A stretch of 64,000 bases of DNA, taken from the NCBI RefSeq assembly GCF_937616625.2, contig NC_065572.1:35801653-35865652 (forward strand). The letters run 5' to 3'. This DNA is from Mercurialis annua (taxonomy: Eukaryota; Streptophyta; Magnoliopsida; Malpighiales; Euphorbiaceae). Positions within the stretch are counted from its first letter, which is position 1. Every line of letters begins with the position of its first letter. The notes under the pieces were generated by a model that saw nothing but the letters and a program-made list of their open reading frames with translations, did not search any database and was not told the origin of the DNA. This document shows positions 26,101-39,375 of the stretch, piece by piece. Position numbers and translations under genes: made by a program.

Positions 26101-29100
26101 ACAGAATATTTGTAAACGTTTGGATTAAATTGCTAAAAAGGTGAAACGCTTGGATTTATTTCGTAATGTTTGTAAATGTTTGGCTTATAATTTCTAAAAA
26201 GGTGAAGCATTTGGATTGGTTTCATAACCTTTATAAACGTTTGGCTTAAATCGCTAAAAAGGAGAAACGTTTGGATTTGTTTCGTAACGTTTGTAATCGT
26301 TTGGCTTAAATCGCTAAAAAGGGGAAACGTTTGGATTTGTTTCGTATCGTTTGTAAACGTTCGGCTTAAATCGCTAAAAGGTGAAACGTTTGGATTTCTT
26401 TCATAGCGTTTGTAAATGTTTGGCTTATATTGCTAAACAGGTGAAACGCTTGGATTTGTTTCGTACCGTTTGTAAATGTTTGGCTTAAATTACTAAAAAG
26501 GTGAAATGCTTGGATTTGTTTCGGAACATTTGTAAACGTTTGGCTTAAATTGCTAAAAAGGTGAAACGTTTGGATTTGTTCCGTAACTTTTGTAAATGTT
26601 TCGCTAAAATTGCTAAAAAGGGGAAACATTCGGATTTGTTTCGTAACGTTTGTAAACGATTGGTTTTGTTTCGTAATGTTTGTAAACGTTTGGGTTAAAT
26701 CGCTAATAATGTGAAACGTTTGGATTTGTTTTGTAATGTTTTAAACGTTTGGTTTTGTTTCGTAACATTTGTAAACGTTTTGCTTAAATCGCTAAAAAGC
26801 GGAAACGTTTGGATTTGTTTCGTAACGTTTGTAAACGTTTGGCTTAAATAGCTAAAAAGTTGAAACGTTTGGATTTGTTTCGAATCATTTGTAAACGTTC
26901 GGCTTAAATCGCTAAAAGGTGAAACGTTTGGATTTCTTTCATAGCGTTTGTAAATGTTTGGCTTATATTGCTAAACAGGTGAAACGCTTGGATTTGTTTC
27001 GTACCGTTTGTAAATGTTTGGCTTAAATTACTAAAAAGGTGAAATGCTTGGATTTGTTTCGGAACATTTGTAAACGTTTGGCTTAAATTGCTAAAAAGGT
27101 GAAACGTTTGGATTTGTTCCGTAACTTTTGTAAATGCTTGGCTAAAATTGCTAAAAAGGGGAAACATTCGGATTTGTTTCGTAACGTTTGTAAACGATTG
27201 GTTTTGTTTCGTAATGTTTGTAAACGTTTGGGTTAAATCGCTAATAATGTGAAACGTTTGGATTTGTTTTGTAATGTTTTAAACGTTTGGTTTTGTTTCG
27301 TAACGTTTGTAAACGTTTGGCTTAAATCGTTAGAAATGTGAAACTTTTGTTATTGTTCCGTAGCGTTTATACACGTTTTACTTAAATCGCTAAAAAGGTG
27401 TAACGTTTTCTTAATGTTTTTATACGTTTGGCTTGTATTTGTTTCGTAAGCTTTGTAAACGTTTGGCTTAATTGCTAAAAAGGTGAAACGCTTGGATTTG
27501 TTTCGTAATGTTTGTAAACGTTGGGCTTAAATTGCTAAAAATGTGAAACGTTTGGATTTTTTTGTAACATTTTAAACGTTTGGATTTATTTCGAAACGTT
27601 TGGATTTGTTTCGTAACGTTTGTTAACGTTTGGCTTCAATCACTAAAAAGGGGAAACGTTTGGATTCAATTTGTAACGTTTGTAAATGTTTGGCTTAAAT
27701 TGCTAAAAAGGTGAAACACTTGGATTTGTTTCGTAGCGTTTGTAAACATTTGGCTTAAATCGATAAAAAAGTGAAACGTTTGGATTTGTTTTGTAATGTC
27801 TGTAAACGTTCGGCTTAAATCGCTGAAAAGGTGAAACATTTGGATTTGTTTCGTAACATTTGAAAACGTTAGGCTTAAATAGCTAAAAAGGTGAAATGTT
27901 TTGTTTTGTTTCGTAACGTTTGTAAACGTTCGGCTTAAATCGCTAAAAAGGGGATACCTTTGGATTTGTTCCGTAACGTTTGTAAATGTTTGGCTAAAAT
28001 TGCTAAAAAGGGGAAACATTCGGATTTTTTTCGTAACATTTGTAAACGTTTGGCTTAAATCGCTAAAAAGCGGAAACGTTTGGATTTGTTTCGTAATGTT
28101 TGTAAACGTTTGGCTTAAATAGCTAAAAAGTTGAAACGTTTGGATTTGTTTCGAATCGTTTGTAATGGTTCGGCTTAAATCGCTAAAAGGTGAAACGTTT
28201 GGAATTCTTTCATAGCGTTTGTAAATGTTTGGCTTATATTGCTAAAAAGGTGAAACGCTTAGATTTGTTTCGTAACGTTTGAAAACGTTTGGCTTAAATT
28301 ACTAAAAAGGTGAAATGCTTGTATTTGTTACAGAATATTTGTAAACGTTTGGATTAAATTGCTAAAAAGGTGAAACGCTTGGATTTATTTCGTAATGTTT
28401 GTAAATGTTTGGCTTATAATTTCTAAAAAGGTGAAGCATTTGGATTGGTTTCATAACCTTTATAAACGTTTGGCTTAAATCGCTAAAAAGGAGAAGTGTT
28501 TGGATTTGTTTCGTAACGTTTGTAATCGTTTGGCTTAAATCGCTAAAAAGGGGAAACGTTTGGATTTGTTTCGTATCGTTTGTAAACGTTCGGCTTAAAT
28601 TGCTAAAAGGTGAAACGTTTGGATTTCTTTCATAGCGTTTGTAAATGTTTGGCTTATATTGCTAAAAAGGTGAAACGCTTAGATTTGTTTCGTAACGTTT
28701 GAAAATGTTTGGCTTAAATTACTAAAAAGGTGAAACGCTTGTATTTGTTACAGAATATTTGTAAACGTTTGGATTAAATTGCTAAAAAGGTGAAACACTT
28801 GGATTTATTTCGTAACGTTTGTAAATGTTTGGCTTATAATTTCTAAAAAGGTGAAGCATTTGGATTGGTTTCATAACCTTTATAAACGTTTGGCTTAAAT
28901 CGCTAAAAAGGAGAAACGTTTGGATTTGTTTCGTAACGTTTGTAATCGTTTGGCTTAAATCGCTAAAAAGGGGAAACGTTTGGATTTGTTTCGTATCGTT
29001 TGTAAACGTTCGGCTTAAATCGCTAAAAGGTGAAACGTTTGGATTTCTTTCATAGCGTTTGTAAATGTTTGGCTTATATTGCTAAACAGGTGAAACGCTT

Positions 29101-30990
29101 GGATTTGTTTCGTACCGTTTGTAAATGTTTGGCTTAAATTACTAAAAAGGTGAAATGCTTGGATTTGTTTCGGAACATTTGTAAACGTTTGGCTTAAATT
29201 GCTAAAAAGGTGAAACGTTTAGATTTGTTCCGTAACTTTTGTAAATGTTTGGCTAAAATTGCTAAAAAGGGGAAACATTCGGATTTGTTTCGTAACGTTT
29301 GTAAACGATTGGTTTTGTTTCGTAATGTTTGTAAACGTTTGGGTTAAATCGCTAAAAATGTGAAACGTTTGGATTTGTTTTGTAATGTTTTAAACGTTTG
29401 GTTTTGTTTCGTAACATTTGTAAACGTTTGGCTTAAATCGCTAAAAAGCGGAAACGTTTGGATTTGTTTCGTAACGTTTGTAAACGTTTGGCTTAAATTG
29501 CTAAAAAGTTGAAACGTTTGGATTTGTTTCGTATTATTTGTAAACGTTCGGCTTAAATCGCTAAAAGGTGAAACGTTTGGATTTCTTTCATAGTGTTTGT
29601 AAATGTTTGGCTTATATTGCTAAAAAGGTGAAACGCTTAGATTTGTTTCGTAACGTTTGAAAATGTTTGGCTTAAATTACTAAAAAGGTGAAACGCTTGT
29701 ATTTGTTACAGAATATTTGTAAACGTTTGGATTAAATTGCTAAAAAGGTGAAACACTTGGATTTATTTCGTAACGTTTGTAAATGTTGGCTTATAATTTT
29801 TAAAAAGGTGAAGCATTTGGATTTGTTTCATAACTTTATAAACGTTTGGCTTAAATCGCTAAATAGGAGAAACGTTTGGATTTGTTTCGTAAAGTTTGTA
29901 AACGTTTGGCTTAAATCGCTAAAAAGGTGAAACGTTTGGATTTGTTTCGTATCGTTTGTAAACGTTCGGCTTAAATCGCTAAAAGGTGAAACGTTTGGAT
30001 TTCTTTCATAGCGTTTGTAAATGTTTGGCTTATATTGCTAAAAAGGTGAAACGCTTGGATTTGTTTCGTACCGTTTGTAAATGTTTGGCTTAAATTACTA
30101 AAAAGGTGAAATGCTTGGATTTGTTTCAGAACATTTGTAAACGTTTGGTTTAAATTGCAAAAAAGGTGAAACGTTTGGATTTGTTTCGTAACATTTGTAA
30201 ATGTTTGGTTTAAATCGCTAAAAAGGTGAAACGTTTGGATTTATTTCGAAACGTTTGTAAAGGTTTGGATTTAATCGCTAAAAAGGTGAAATCTTTAGAT
30301 TTGTTTTGTAACGTTTGAAAATGTTTGCCATAAATACCTAAAAAGGTGAAATGTTTGGATTTGTTTCGTAACGTTTTAAACGTTTTGCTTAAATTACTAA
30401 AATGGGTAAACGTTTGGATTTGTTTCGTAACGTTTGGATTTGTTTGGTAACGTTTGTAAACGATCGGCTTAAATTGCTAAAAAGGTGAAATGTTTGGTTT
30501 TGTTTCGTAACGTTTGTAAAACGTTCGGGTTAAATCGCTAAAAAGGTGAAACGTGTCGATTTCTTTCGTAACGTTTGTAAACGTTTAGATTATATTGCTG
30601 AAAAGGTGAAACGCTTGGATTTGTTTTACAACATTTGTAAACGTTTGGCTTAAATTACTAAAAAGGTGAAACGCTTGGATTTATTTCGGAACGTTTTCAA
30701 ATGTTTGGCTTAAATTGCTAATAAGGTAAAACACTTGGATTTGTTTTGTAACGTTCGTAAATGTTTGGTATAAATTGCTAAAAAGGTGAATTGCTTAGTT
30801 TTGTTTCGTAACGTTTATAAAGGTTTGGCTTAAATCGCTGAAAATGTGAAACGTGTGGTTTTGTTTCGTAACGTTTGTAAACGTTTGGCTTAAATCGCTA
30901 AAAACGTGAAACGTTTGAATTTGTTTCTTAACGTTTGTAAACGTTTGGCTTAAATCGCTACTAAGGCAAAACATTTTGATTTGTTTCGTA
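20101..30990 (-). repeat. 60-bp satellite array, orientation A, ~0.96-kb units within a ~3.2-kb HOR
   Basis: A 16-monomer unit of about 958 bp repeats: equivalent points are 22759 and 23717, 25408 and 26366, with a shortened 538-bp step to 26904. These units are punctuated by a marker block of about 0.74 kb whose variants (CTTTTGTTATTGTTCCGTAG, then GTGTAACGTTTTC) occur at about 20130, 24145 and 27330. The step 24115 to 27300 gives a super-unit of about 3.19 kb. Adjacent units are nearly identical by eye, so this is the most recently homogenised part of the A array. Confidence 0.93.
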
Positions 30991-33900
30991 ATGTTTGTAA
31001 ACGTTTGGCTTGAATCGCTAAAAAGGTGAATCATTTGTATTTGTTTCGTAACGTTTGTAAACGTTTGGCTTAAATCGCTAAAAAGGTGAAAAGTTTGGAT
31101 TTGTTCCGTATCGTTTGTAAACGTTTGGCTTAAATCGCTAAAAAGTGAAACATTTGGATTTGTTTCGTAACCTTTGTAAACGTTTGGCTTATATTGCTAA
31201 AAAGGTGAAACGCTTTTATTTGTTTTGTAACGTTTGTAAACGTTTGGCATTAATTTCTAAAAATATTTAATGCTTGGATTTGTGTTGTAATGTTTGTAAA
31301 CGTTTGCCTTAAATTGCTAAAAATGTGCAACGCTTAGATTTAATTCGTAACGTTTGAAAACGTTTGGCTTAAATTTCTAAAAAGGTTAAACGTTTGGATT
31401 TGTTTCATAGCGTTTATAAACGTTTGGCTTAAATAGCTAAAAAGGGGAAACGTTTGGTTTTATTTCGTAACGTTTGTTAACGTTAGACTTAAATCACTAA
31501 AAATGGGAAATGTTTGGCTTTTTTTCGTAACGTTTGTAAACGTTTGGCTTAAATTGCTAAAAAAGGTGAAACGCTTGGATTTGTTTCGTAACGTTTGTAA
31601 ACTTTGGCTTAAATTGCAAAAAATGTGAAACGTTTGGATTTGTTTCGTAACGTTTGTAAATGTTTGGATTAAATTGCTGAAAAGGTAAAACATTTGGATT
31701 TGTTTCATGACCTTTGTAAACGTTTGGCTTATATCGCTAAAAAGGTTAAACGTTTGGATTTGTTTCGTAATGTTTGAAAACATTTGGCTTAAATCGCTAA
31801 AAAGGTTAAATGTTTGGATTTGTTTCGTAACATTTGTAAACGTTTGGCTTAAATGGCTAAAAAGGTGAAACGTTTGGATTTGTTTCGTAACGTTTGTAAA
31901 TATTTGGCTTCAATCGCTAAAAAGGTGAAACGTTTGGATTTGTTTCGTAACGTTTATATACGTTTGCATAAATCGCTAAAATAGGTAGACGTTTGGATTT
32001 TTTTCGTAACGTTTGTAAGTGTTTGGCATAAATTGCTAAAAGGGTGAAATGTTTGTATTTGTTTTGTAAATTTTGTAAACGTTCGGCTTAAATCGCTAAA
32101 AAGGTGAAACGTTTTGATTTGTTTCGTAACGTTTGTAAACGATTTGCTTAAATTGGTAAAAAGGTGAAACACTTGGATTTGTTTCGTAACGTTTGTATAC
32201 GTTTTACTTAAATTACAAAAAAGGTGAAACACTTAAATTTGTTTCGGAACATTTGTAAACGTTTTGCTTAAATTGCTAAAAAAGTGAAACGCTTGGATTT
32301 GTTTCGTAACGTTTGTAGACGTTTAGCTTATATTGCTAAAAAGGTCAAACGCTTGGTTTTGTTTCGTAACGTTTGTAACTGTTTGGCTTAAATCGCTAAA
32401 AATGTGAAACATTTGGATTTGTTTCGTAAGGTTTTAAATGTTTGCCTTTGTTTCGTAACGTTTGTAAACATTTGGCTTAAATCGCTAAAAAGGTGAAACG
32501 TTTGGATTTGTACGTATCGTTTGTAAATGTTTGGCTTAAATCGCCAAAAACATGAAACGTTTTGATTTGTTTCGTAACCTTTGTAAACGTTTGGCTTAAA
32601 TTGGTAATAAGGTGAAACGCTTTGATTTGTGTCGTAACATTTGTAAACGTTTGGATTAAATTGCTAAAAAGGAGAAACGCTAGGATTTGTTTTGTAACAT
32701 TTGTAAATGTTTGGCTTAAATTGCTAAAAAGGTGAAACGTTTTAATTTGTTTCGTAGCATTTATAAAAGTTTGGCTTAAATCGCTAAAAAGGTGAAACGT
32801 TTGGCTAAAATCGCGAAAAAGGTGAAACATTTGGATTTGTTTCTTAACGTTTGTAAACGTTTGGCTTAAATTGTTAAAAAGGTGAAATGCTTGGATTTGT
32901 TTCGTAACGTTTGTAAATGTTTGGCTTATAATTTCTAAAAAGGTGAAGCATTTGGATTTGTTTCATAACCTTTGTAAACGTTTGGCTTAAATCGCTAAAA
33001 AGGTGAAACGCCTTGATTTGTTACGTAACGTTTGTAAACGTTTGGCTTAAATCGCTAAAAAGGTGAAACGCTTGTATTTGTTTCGTATCGTTTGTAAACG
33101 TTCGGCTTAAATCGCTAAAAGGTGAAACGTTTGGATTTCTTTCATAGCGTTTGTAAATGTTTGGCTTATATTGCTAAAAAGGTGAAACGCTTGGATTTGT
33201 TTCGTACCGCTTGTAAATGTTTGGCTTAAATTACTAAAAAGGTGAAACACTTTGACTTGTGTCGTAACATTTGTAAACGTTTGGATTAAATTGCTAAAAA
33301 GGAGAAACGCTAGGATTTGTTTTGTAACATTTGTAAACGTTTGACTTAAATTGCCAAAAAGGTGAAACGTTTTAATTTGTTTCGTAGCATTTATAAAAGT
33401 TTGGCTTAAATCGCTAAAAAGGTGAAACGTTTGGCTAATATCGCTAAAATGGTGAAACATTTGGATTTGTTTCGTAACGTTTGTAAACGTTTGGCTTAAA
33501 TTGCTAAAAAGGTGAAGTGCCTGGATTTGTTTCGTAACGTTTGTAAACGTTTCGCTTAAATTGCTAAAAAGGTGAAACGCTTGGATTAGTTTGGTTACGT
33601 TTGTAAATGTTTGGCTTAAATCGTTAAAAAGGTGAATTGTTTGTATTTGTTTCGTAACGTTTGTAAACGTATGGCTTAAATCGGTAAAAAGGTGAAACTT
33701 TAGGATTTATTTTTTATCGTTTGTAAACGTTTGGTTTAAATCGCTAAAAAGTGAAACATTTGGATTTAATTCGTAACCTTTGTAAACGTTTGGCTTATAT
33801 TGCTAAAAAGGTGAAACGCTTTTATTTGTTTCGTAACATTTGTAAACGTTGGGCATTAATTTCTAAAACGATTTAATGCTTGGATTTGTGTTGTAATGTT

Positions 33901-36900
33901 TTTAAACGTTTGGCTTAAATTGCTAAAAAGGTGCAACGCTTGGGTTAAATTTGTAACGTTTGGCTTAAATTTCTAAAAAGGTTAAACGTTTGGATTTTTT
34001 TCGTAGCGTTTATAAACGTTTGGCTTAAATCGCTAAAAAGGGGAAACGTTTGGTTTTGGTTCGTAACGTTTGTTAACGTTTGGCTTAAATCTCTAAAAAG
34101 CGGAAATGTTTGGATTTTTTTCGTAACGTTTGTAAACGTTTGGCTTAAATTACTAAAAAGGTGAATCGCTTGGATTTGTTTCGTAGCATTTGTAAACGTT
34201 TGGCTTAAATTATTAAAAATATGAAACGCTGTGATTTGTTTCGCAACGTTTGTAAACTTTGGCTTAAATTGCAAAAAAGGTGAACCGCTTGGATTTGTTT
34301 CGTAACGTTTGTAAAAGTTTGGTTTAAATTGTTAGAAAGGTAATACATTTGGATTTGTTTCATGACCTTTGTAAACGTTTGGCTTAAATTGCTAAAAAGG
34401 TAAAACGTCTGGATTTGTTTTGTAATGTTTGTAAACGTTTGGCTTAAATCGCTAAAAAGGTTAAACGTTTGGATTTATTTCGTAAGTTTGTAAACGTTTG
34501 GCTTAAATCGCTAAAAAGGTGAAACGTTTGGATTTGTTTCATAACGTTTGTAAATTTCTGGCTTCAATCGCTAAAAAGGTGAAACGTTTGGATTTGTTTC
34601 GTAACGTTTGTAAAAGTTTGGCTTGAATCGCTAAAAAGGTTAAACGTTTGGATTTGTTTCGTAACGTTTGTAAACATTGGCTTCAATCGCTAAAAAGGTG
34701 AAACGTTTGGATTTGCTTCGCAACGTTTGTAAATGTTTGGCTTCAATCGCTAAAAATACGAAACGTTTAGATTTGTTTCGTAACGTTTGTAAATGTTTGA
34801 CTTCAATCATTAAAAAGGTGAAATATTTGGATTTGTTTCGTAACGTTTGTATACGTTTGGCATAAATCGCTAAAAAGGTGAAATGTTTGGATTTGTTTCT
34901 TAATGTTTTAAACATTTGACTTAAATCGCTAAAATAGGTAAACGTTTGGATTTTTTCTGTAACGTTTGTAAGCGTCTGGCATAAATTGCTAAAATGGTGA
35001 AATGTTTGTATTTGTTTCGTAAATTTTGTAAACGTTCGGCTTAAATCGCTAAAAAGGTGAAACATTTTGATTTGTTTCGTAACGTTTGTAAACGTTTGGC
35101 TTAAATTGGTAAAAAGGTGAAACACTTGGATTTGTTTCGTAACGTTTGTATACGTTTTACTTAAATTACTAAAAAGGTGAAACGCTTGAATTTTTTTCGG
35201 AACATTTGTAAACGTTTGGCTTAAATTGCTAAAAAGTTAAAACGCTTGGATTTGTTTCGTAACATTTGTAAATGTTTGGCTTATATTGCTAAAAAGGTGA
35301 AACGCTTGGTTTTGTTTCGTAACGTTTGTAAAGGTTTGGCTTAAATCGCTAAAAATGTGAAACATTTGGATTTGTTTCGTAACGTTTTAAACGTTTGGTT
35401 TTGTTTTGTAACGTTTGTAAACATTTGGCTTAAATCGCTAAAAAGGTGAAACGTTTGGATTTGTTACTTATCGTTTGTAAATGTTTGGCTTAAATCGCTA
35501 AAAAGGTGAAACGTTTTGATTTGTACAGTAACCTTTGTAAACGTTTGGCTTAAATTGCTAAAAACATGAAACGCTTTGATTTGTGTCATAACGTTTGTAA
35601 ACATTTGGATTAAATTGCTAAAAAGGAGAAACGCTAGGATTTGTTTTGTAACATTTGTAAACATTTGACTTAAATTGCTGAAAAGGTGAAACGTTTGAAT
35701 TTGTTTCGTAGCATTTATAAAAGTTTGGCTTAAATCGCTAAAAAGGTGAAAAATTTCGATTTTTTTCGTACCGTTTGTAAACGTTTGGCTAAAATCGCTA
35801 AAAAGGTGAAACGTTTGGCTTAAATTTCTAAAAAGTAGAAATGCTTGGATTTGTTTCGTAACGTTTGTAAACGTTTCGCTTAAATTGCTAAAAAGGTTAA
35901 ATGCTTGGATTAGTTTGGTTACGTTTGAAAACGTTTGGCTTAAATTGCTAAAAAGGTGAAACGCTTGGTTTTGTTTCGTAGTGTTTGTCAACGTTGGGCT
36001 AAAATCTCTAAAAAGGTGAAACATTTGGTTTTGTTTCATAACGTTTGTAAACGTTCCGTTTATATCGCTAAAAAGGTGAATCATTTTGATTTGTTTCGTA
36101 ACGTTTGTCAACGTTAGGCTTAAATTGCTAAAAAGGTGAAACTCTTGAATTTGTTTCGTAACATTTGTAAACTTTTGGCTTAAATTGAAAAAAGGTGAAA
36201 CCCTTGGATTTGTTTCGTCACGTTATTAAACGTTTGGCTTAAATTGCTAAAAAGGTGAAATGTTTGGATTTGTTTCATAACCTTTGAAAACATTTGGCTT
36301 AAATTGCTAAAAAGGGGAAACATTTGGATTTTTTCGTAATGTTTGTAAACGTTTGGCTTAAATTGCTAAAAAGGTGAAACATTTGGATTTTTTTCTTAGC
36401 GTTTGTAAACGTTTGGCTTAAATTGCTAAAAAGGTGAAACATTTGGATTTGTTTCTTACAGTTTGTCAACGTTTGGCTTTAATCGCCAAACAGGTAAAAC
36501 GTTTGGATTTGTTTCGTATTGTTTGTAAAAGTTTGGAAACGTTTGGCTTAAATTGCTAAAAAGGTGAAACGCTTGTATTTATTTCGTAGCGTTTGTTAAC
36601 GTTTGGCTTAAATTGCTAAAAAACTGAAATGCTTGGATTTGTTTCGTTACGTATGTAAACGTTTGGCTTAAATTGCTAAAAAGGTGAAACACTTGGTTTT
36701 TGTTTCTTACCGTTTGTAAACGTTTGACATATATTGTTAAAAATGAGAAACGTTTGGATTTGTTTCGTAACGTTTGTAAACGTTTGGCTTCAATCGCTAA
36801 AAAGGTGAAACGATTGGATTCGTTACGTTTGTAAACGTTTGGCAGAAATTGCTAAAAAGGTTAAACGTTTGGATTTGTTTCTTAACATTTTAAACGTTTG

Positions 36901-37602
36901 GCTAAAATTGCTAAAATCGGGAAACATTTGGATTTGTTTCGTAACGTTTGTAAATGTTTGGCTTAAATTGATAAAATGGCGAAACGTTTGGTTTTGTTTC
37001 GTAACGTTTGTAAACGTTGGGATTAAATTGCTAAAAAGGTGAAACGTTTGGATTTGTTTCGTAACGTTTGTAAACGTTTGGCTTAAATTCCTAAAAAGGT
37101 GAAACCCTTGAATTTGTTTTGTAACGTTTGCAAACGTTTTGTTAAATTACTAAAAAGGTGAAACGCTTGGATTTGTTTCAAAACGGTTGTAAACGCTTGG
37201 CTTAGATTGCTAAAAAGTTGAAACGCTTGGATTTGTTTCGTAAAGTTTGTAAACGTTTGCCTTAAATTGCTAAAAAGGTGAAAGGCTTGGTTTTATTTCG
37301 TAACGTTTGTATAGGTTTGGCATAAATCGCTAAAAATGTGAAGCATTTGGTTTTATTTCTTAACGTTTTAAACGTCTGGTTTTGTTTCATAACGTTTGTA
37401 AACGTTTGGCTTAAATCGCAAAAAAGGGAAACGTTTGGATTTGTTTCGTAACGTTTGTAAACGTTTGGCTTAAATTGCTAAAAAGGCGAAACGTTTGGAT
37501 TTGTTTTGTAACGTTTGTAAACGTTTGGCTTAAATCGCTATAAAAGTGAAACGTTTAGATTTGTTTCATACTGTTTATTAATATTTGGCTTAAATCGCTA
37601 AA
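30991..37602 (-). repeat. 60-bp satellite array, orientation A, HOR family 1, paralogue of 1-5260
   Basis: Variant order matches 1-5260: for example the GAAGTGCCTGGATT monomer at about 1112 and about 33515, and the GGCATTAATTTCTAAAA..TTTAATGCTTGG monomer at about 1450, 31250 and 33850. Positions from 1060 to 5260 align at an offset of about 32.34-32.40 kb. Positions 1-1060 align at an offset of about 31.77 kb, because the right copy has gained a block at about 32840-33240 that carries variants of the 0.96-kb family. The array ends in the same palindromic switch as the left copy. Confidence 0.93.
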
Positions 37603-37628
37603 TGTTTCACCTTTTTAGCGATTTAAGC
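37588..37628. repeat. Satellite orientation switch, palindromic junction (copy 2)
   Basis: A 15-bp arm GCTTAAATCGCTAAA (37588-37602) faces its reverse complement (37614-37628) across the spacer TGTTTCACCTT. The breakpoint and spacer are the same as at 5247-5285. Two independent inversions are very unlikely to give the same join, so the two are copies of one event. Confidence 0.95.
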
Positions 37629-37858
37629 TAAACGTTTCACCTTTTTAGCGATTTAAGCCAAACGTTTACAAACGCTACGAAACAAATCCAAACGATCCCC
37701 CTTTTTAGCAATATAAGGCAAAAGTTTACAAACGTTACGAAACAAATCCAAGCGTTTCAACTTATTAGCAATTGAAGCCGAATGTTTACTAACTTTACGA
37801 AACAAATCCAAGCGTTTCACCTATTTAGCAATTTAAGCCAAACGTTTACAAACGTTAT
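37603..37858 (+). repeat. 60-bp satellite, orientation B, left of Tekay insertion
   Basis: About four monomers in orientation B, aligning with 5261-5515. The final GTTAT (37854-37858) is the target-site duplication of the Tekay element. The array resumes at 49332 with the second copy of GTTAT, and joining the two sides restores a normal monomer. Confidence 0.95.
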
Positions 37859-39294
37859 TGTCACGACCCATTTTCATGAATCGTGACCGGCGCTAGGGTA
37901 TGGGTATGGTTGTACCAAAAGCCGTAGCTAGCCTTGCGGAAACCCAATTATAACATTTAAAACAATGTACCTGCAGAAAACCACATGCTCGGGGGCAACC
38001 GAGACTTCAGCTTAATCTAGCAGTACAGAATAACAGCATATATTTAAAGTATGCTTGTCTCAAAATAATCTCCAACGGTATGGCAATATAATATAATACT
38101 ACAAACAATGTAATCATGCCAAAGTTGATAAAACATTAGTTGGTCCAAACCAACAAACAATAATCTAAAATATAAATGTAAGAGTATAACATGAATACTT
38201 TGATAATACTACTGCGGTCTAAGAGTTTAAAACAGTTCGACTCTTTTATTCTGAAAATAAAATAAAAACCTCCGAGAATGAAGAAACGGAGATCGACCAA
38301 AGCTCAAATCGTAAACCTGGAAAATTTGGGAAAACAACGGGGTCAGATTTACTGAGTTGAGTTTATATAACCATTTACATTTATTAAGTTAAAAACCTTT
38401 AAAATGTTTAATAAAACATTTTCATTATGAATTATCAATGAAACCCTAAACCACAATTCTAAATCCATTGTCGTGTCGGTGAGACGTATCTCAATAACCG
38501 ATCACCGACTATCACTTAATAAATAGTGAGCCCAGGAGACGTATCTTCCACCGGTGCTCTCATTAAGGTGAGACGTATCTCAAACCTACCTCAATACCAT
38601 AATCATTACCGGTGCGCATGCAGTCCTGATGATGCCCATCGAGTAGCACGTTCCAAATCGAATCCAGAATGCCGAAAACAGTTCAAAAGCTGTTTATGCA
38701 TATACATATACAAAATATAACATTTTCTTAATAAAGAGGTAAATACAGATATAAACTCACGGCTTGCTATTCCACGTGAAACTTGACAAGCAATCTAACT
38801 CTAGTTCCTCTCAGAAGTACGAACAGTCGACGGGTCTAAATAAAATATTAAAATCATAATTTAAATCAGACCCTAACTCTAAAGAGTACTAGACACCACA
38901 TAAGACTAGCACACACAACAACACGCCAACATATAATCAAACACATAAGATAAAAACGTATTAAAACTATAACCCAAGTTATAGAAATTGAACCATATAA
39001 GTTATATATATTAAATTACGATTCAAGTAATTTATTAAACAATTTAATTAACCCAAGTTAAAATTCATATCAGTGAGTCAGCCGAGTTATTAAAAACTAC
39101 CAAGCTTCTTCCCACTTGTCGGGCGACCATAGTCTAACCCAAAACAAAACTTATTAAATTTATAAACCCGAGTTTATAAATTAAAATTCTTTAATAAAAT
39201 AATTATCTATTTTAAAAATAGAATTCAATATCTTGCAATTTAAGTAACCTAAGTTACAACCCAAATGTTAACCATTTTAAGCTTATAAAAGTTT

Positions 39295-39375
39295 AGGGAC
39301 TAAACTGTACTTTAGCCAATTAGGGACTAAACTGTACTTTAGCCAATTAGGGACTAAACTGTACTTTAGCCAATT
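39295..39375. repeat. 27-bp minisatellite, three units (3' LTR)
   Basis: Three identical tandem copies of a 27-bp unit beginning AGGGACTAAACTG and ending TTTAGCCAATT. The partner LTR has four units, one with a single substitution. Confidence 0.95.

Noticed and set aside
12771..37602. CENP-B-box-like motif in the monomer (TTTCGTAACG region)
   Set aside because: The essential A and CGGG positions of the box are not matched, so similarity stops at TTCG.
38526..38720. Open frame conserved at 38526-38720 and 46717-46911
   Set aside because: Conservation is explained by both copies being LTRs of one element. No protein family is recognised.
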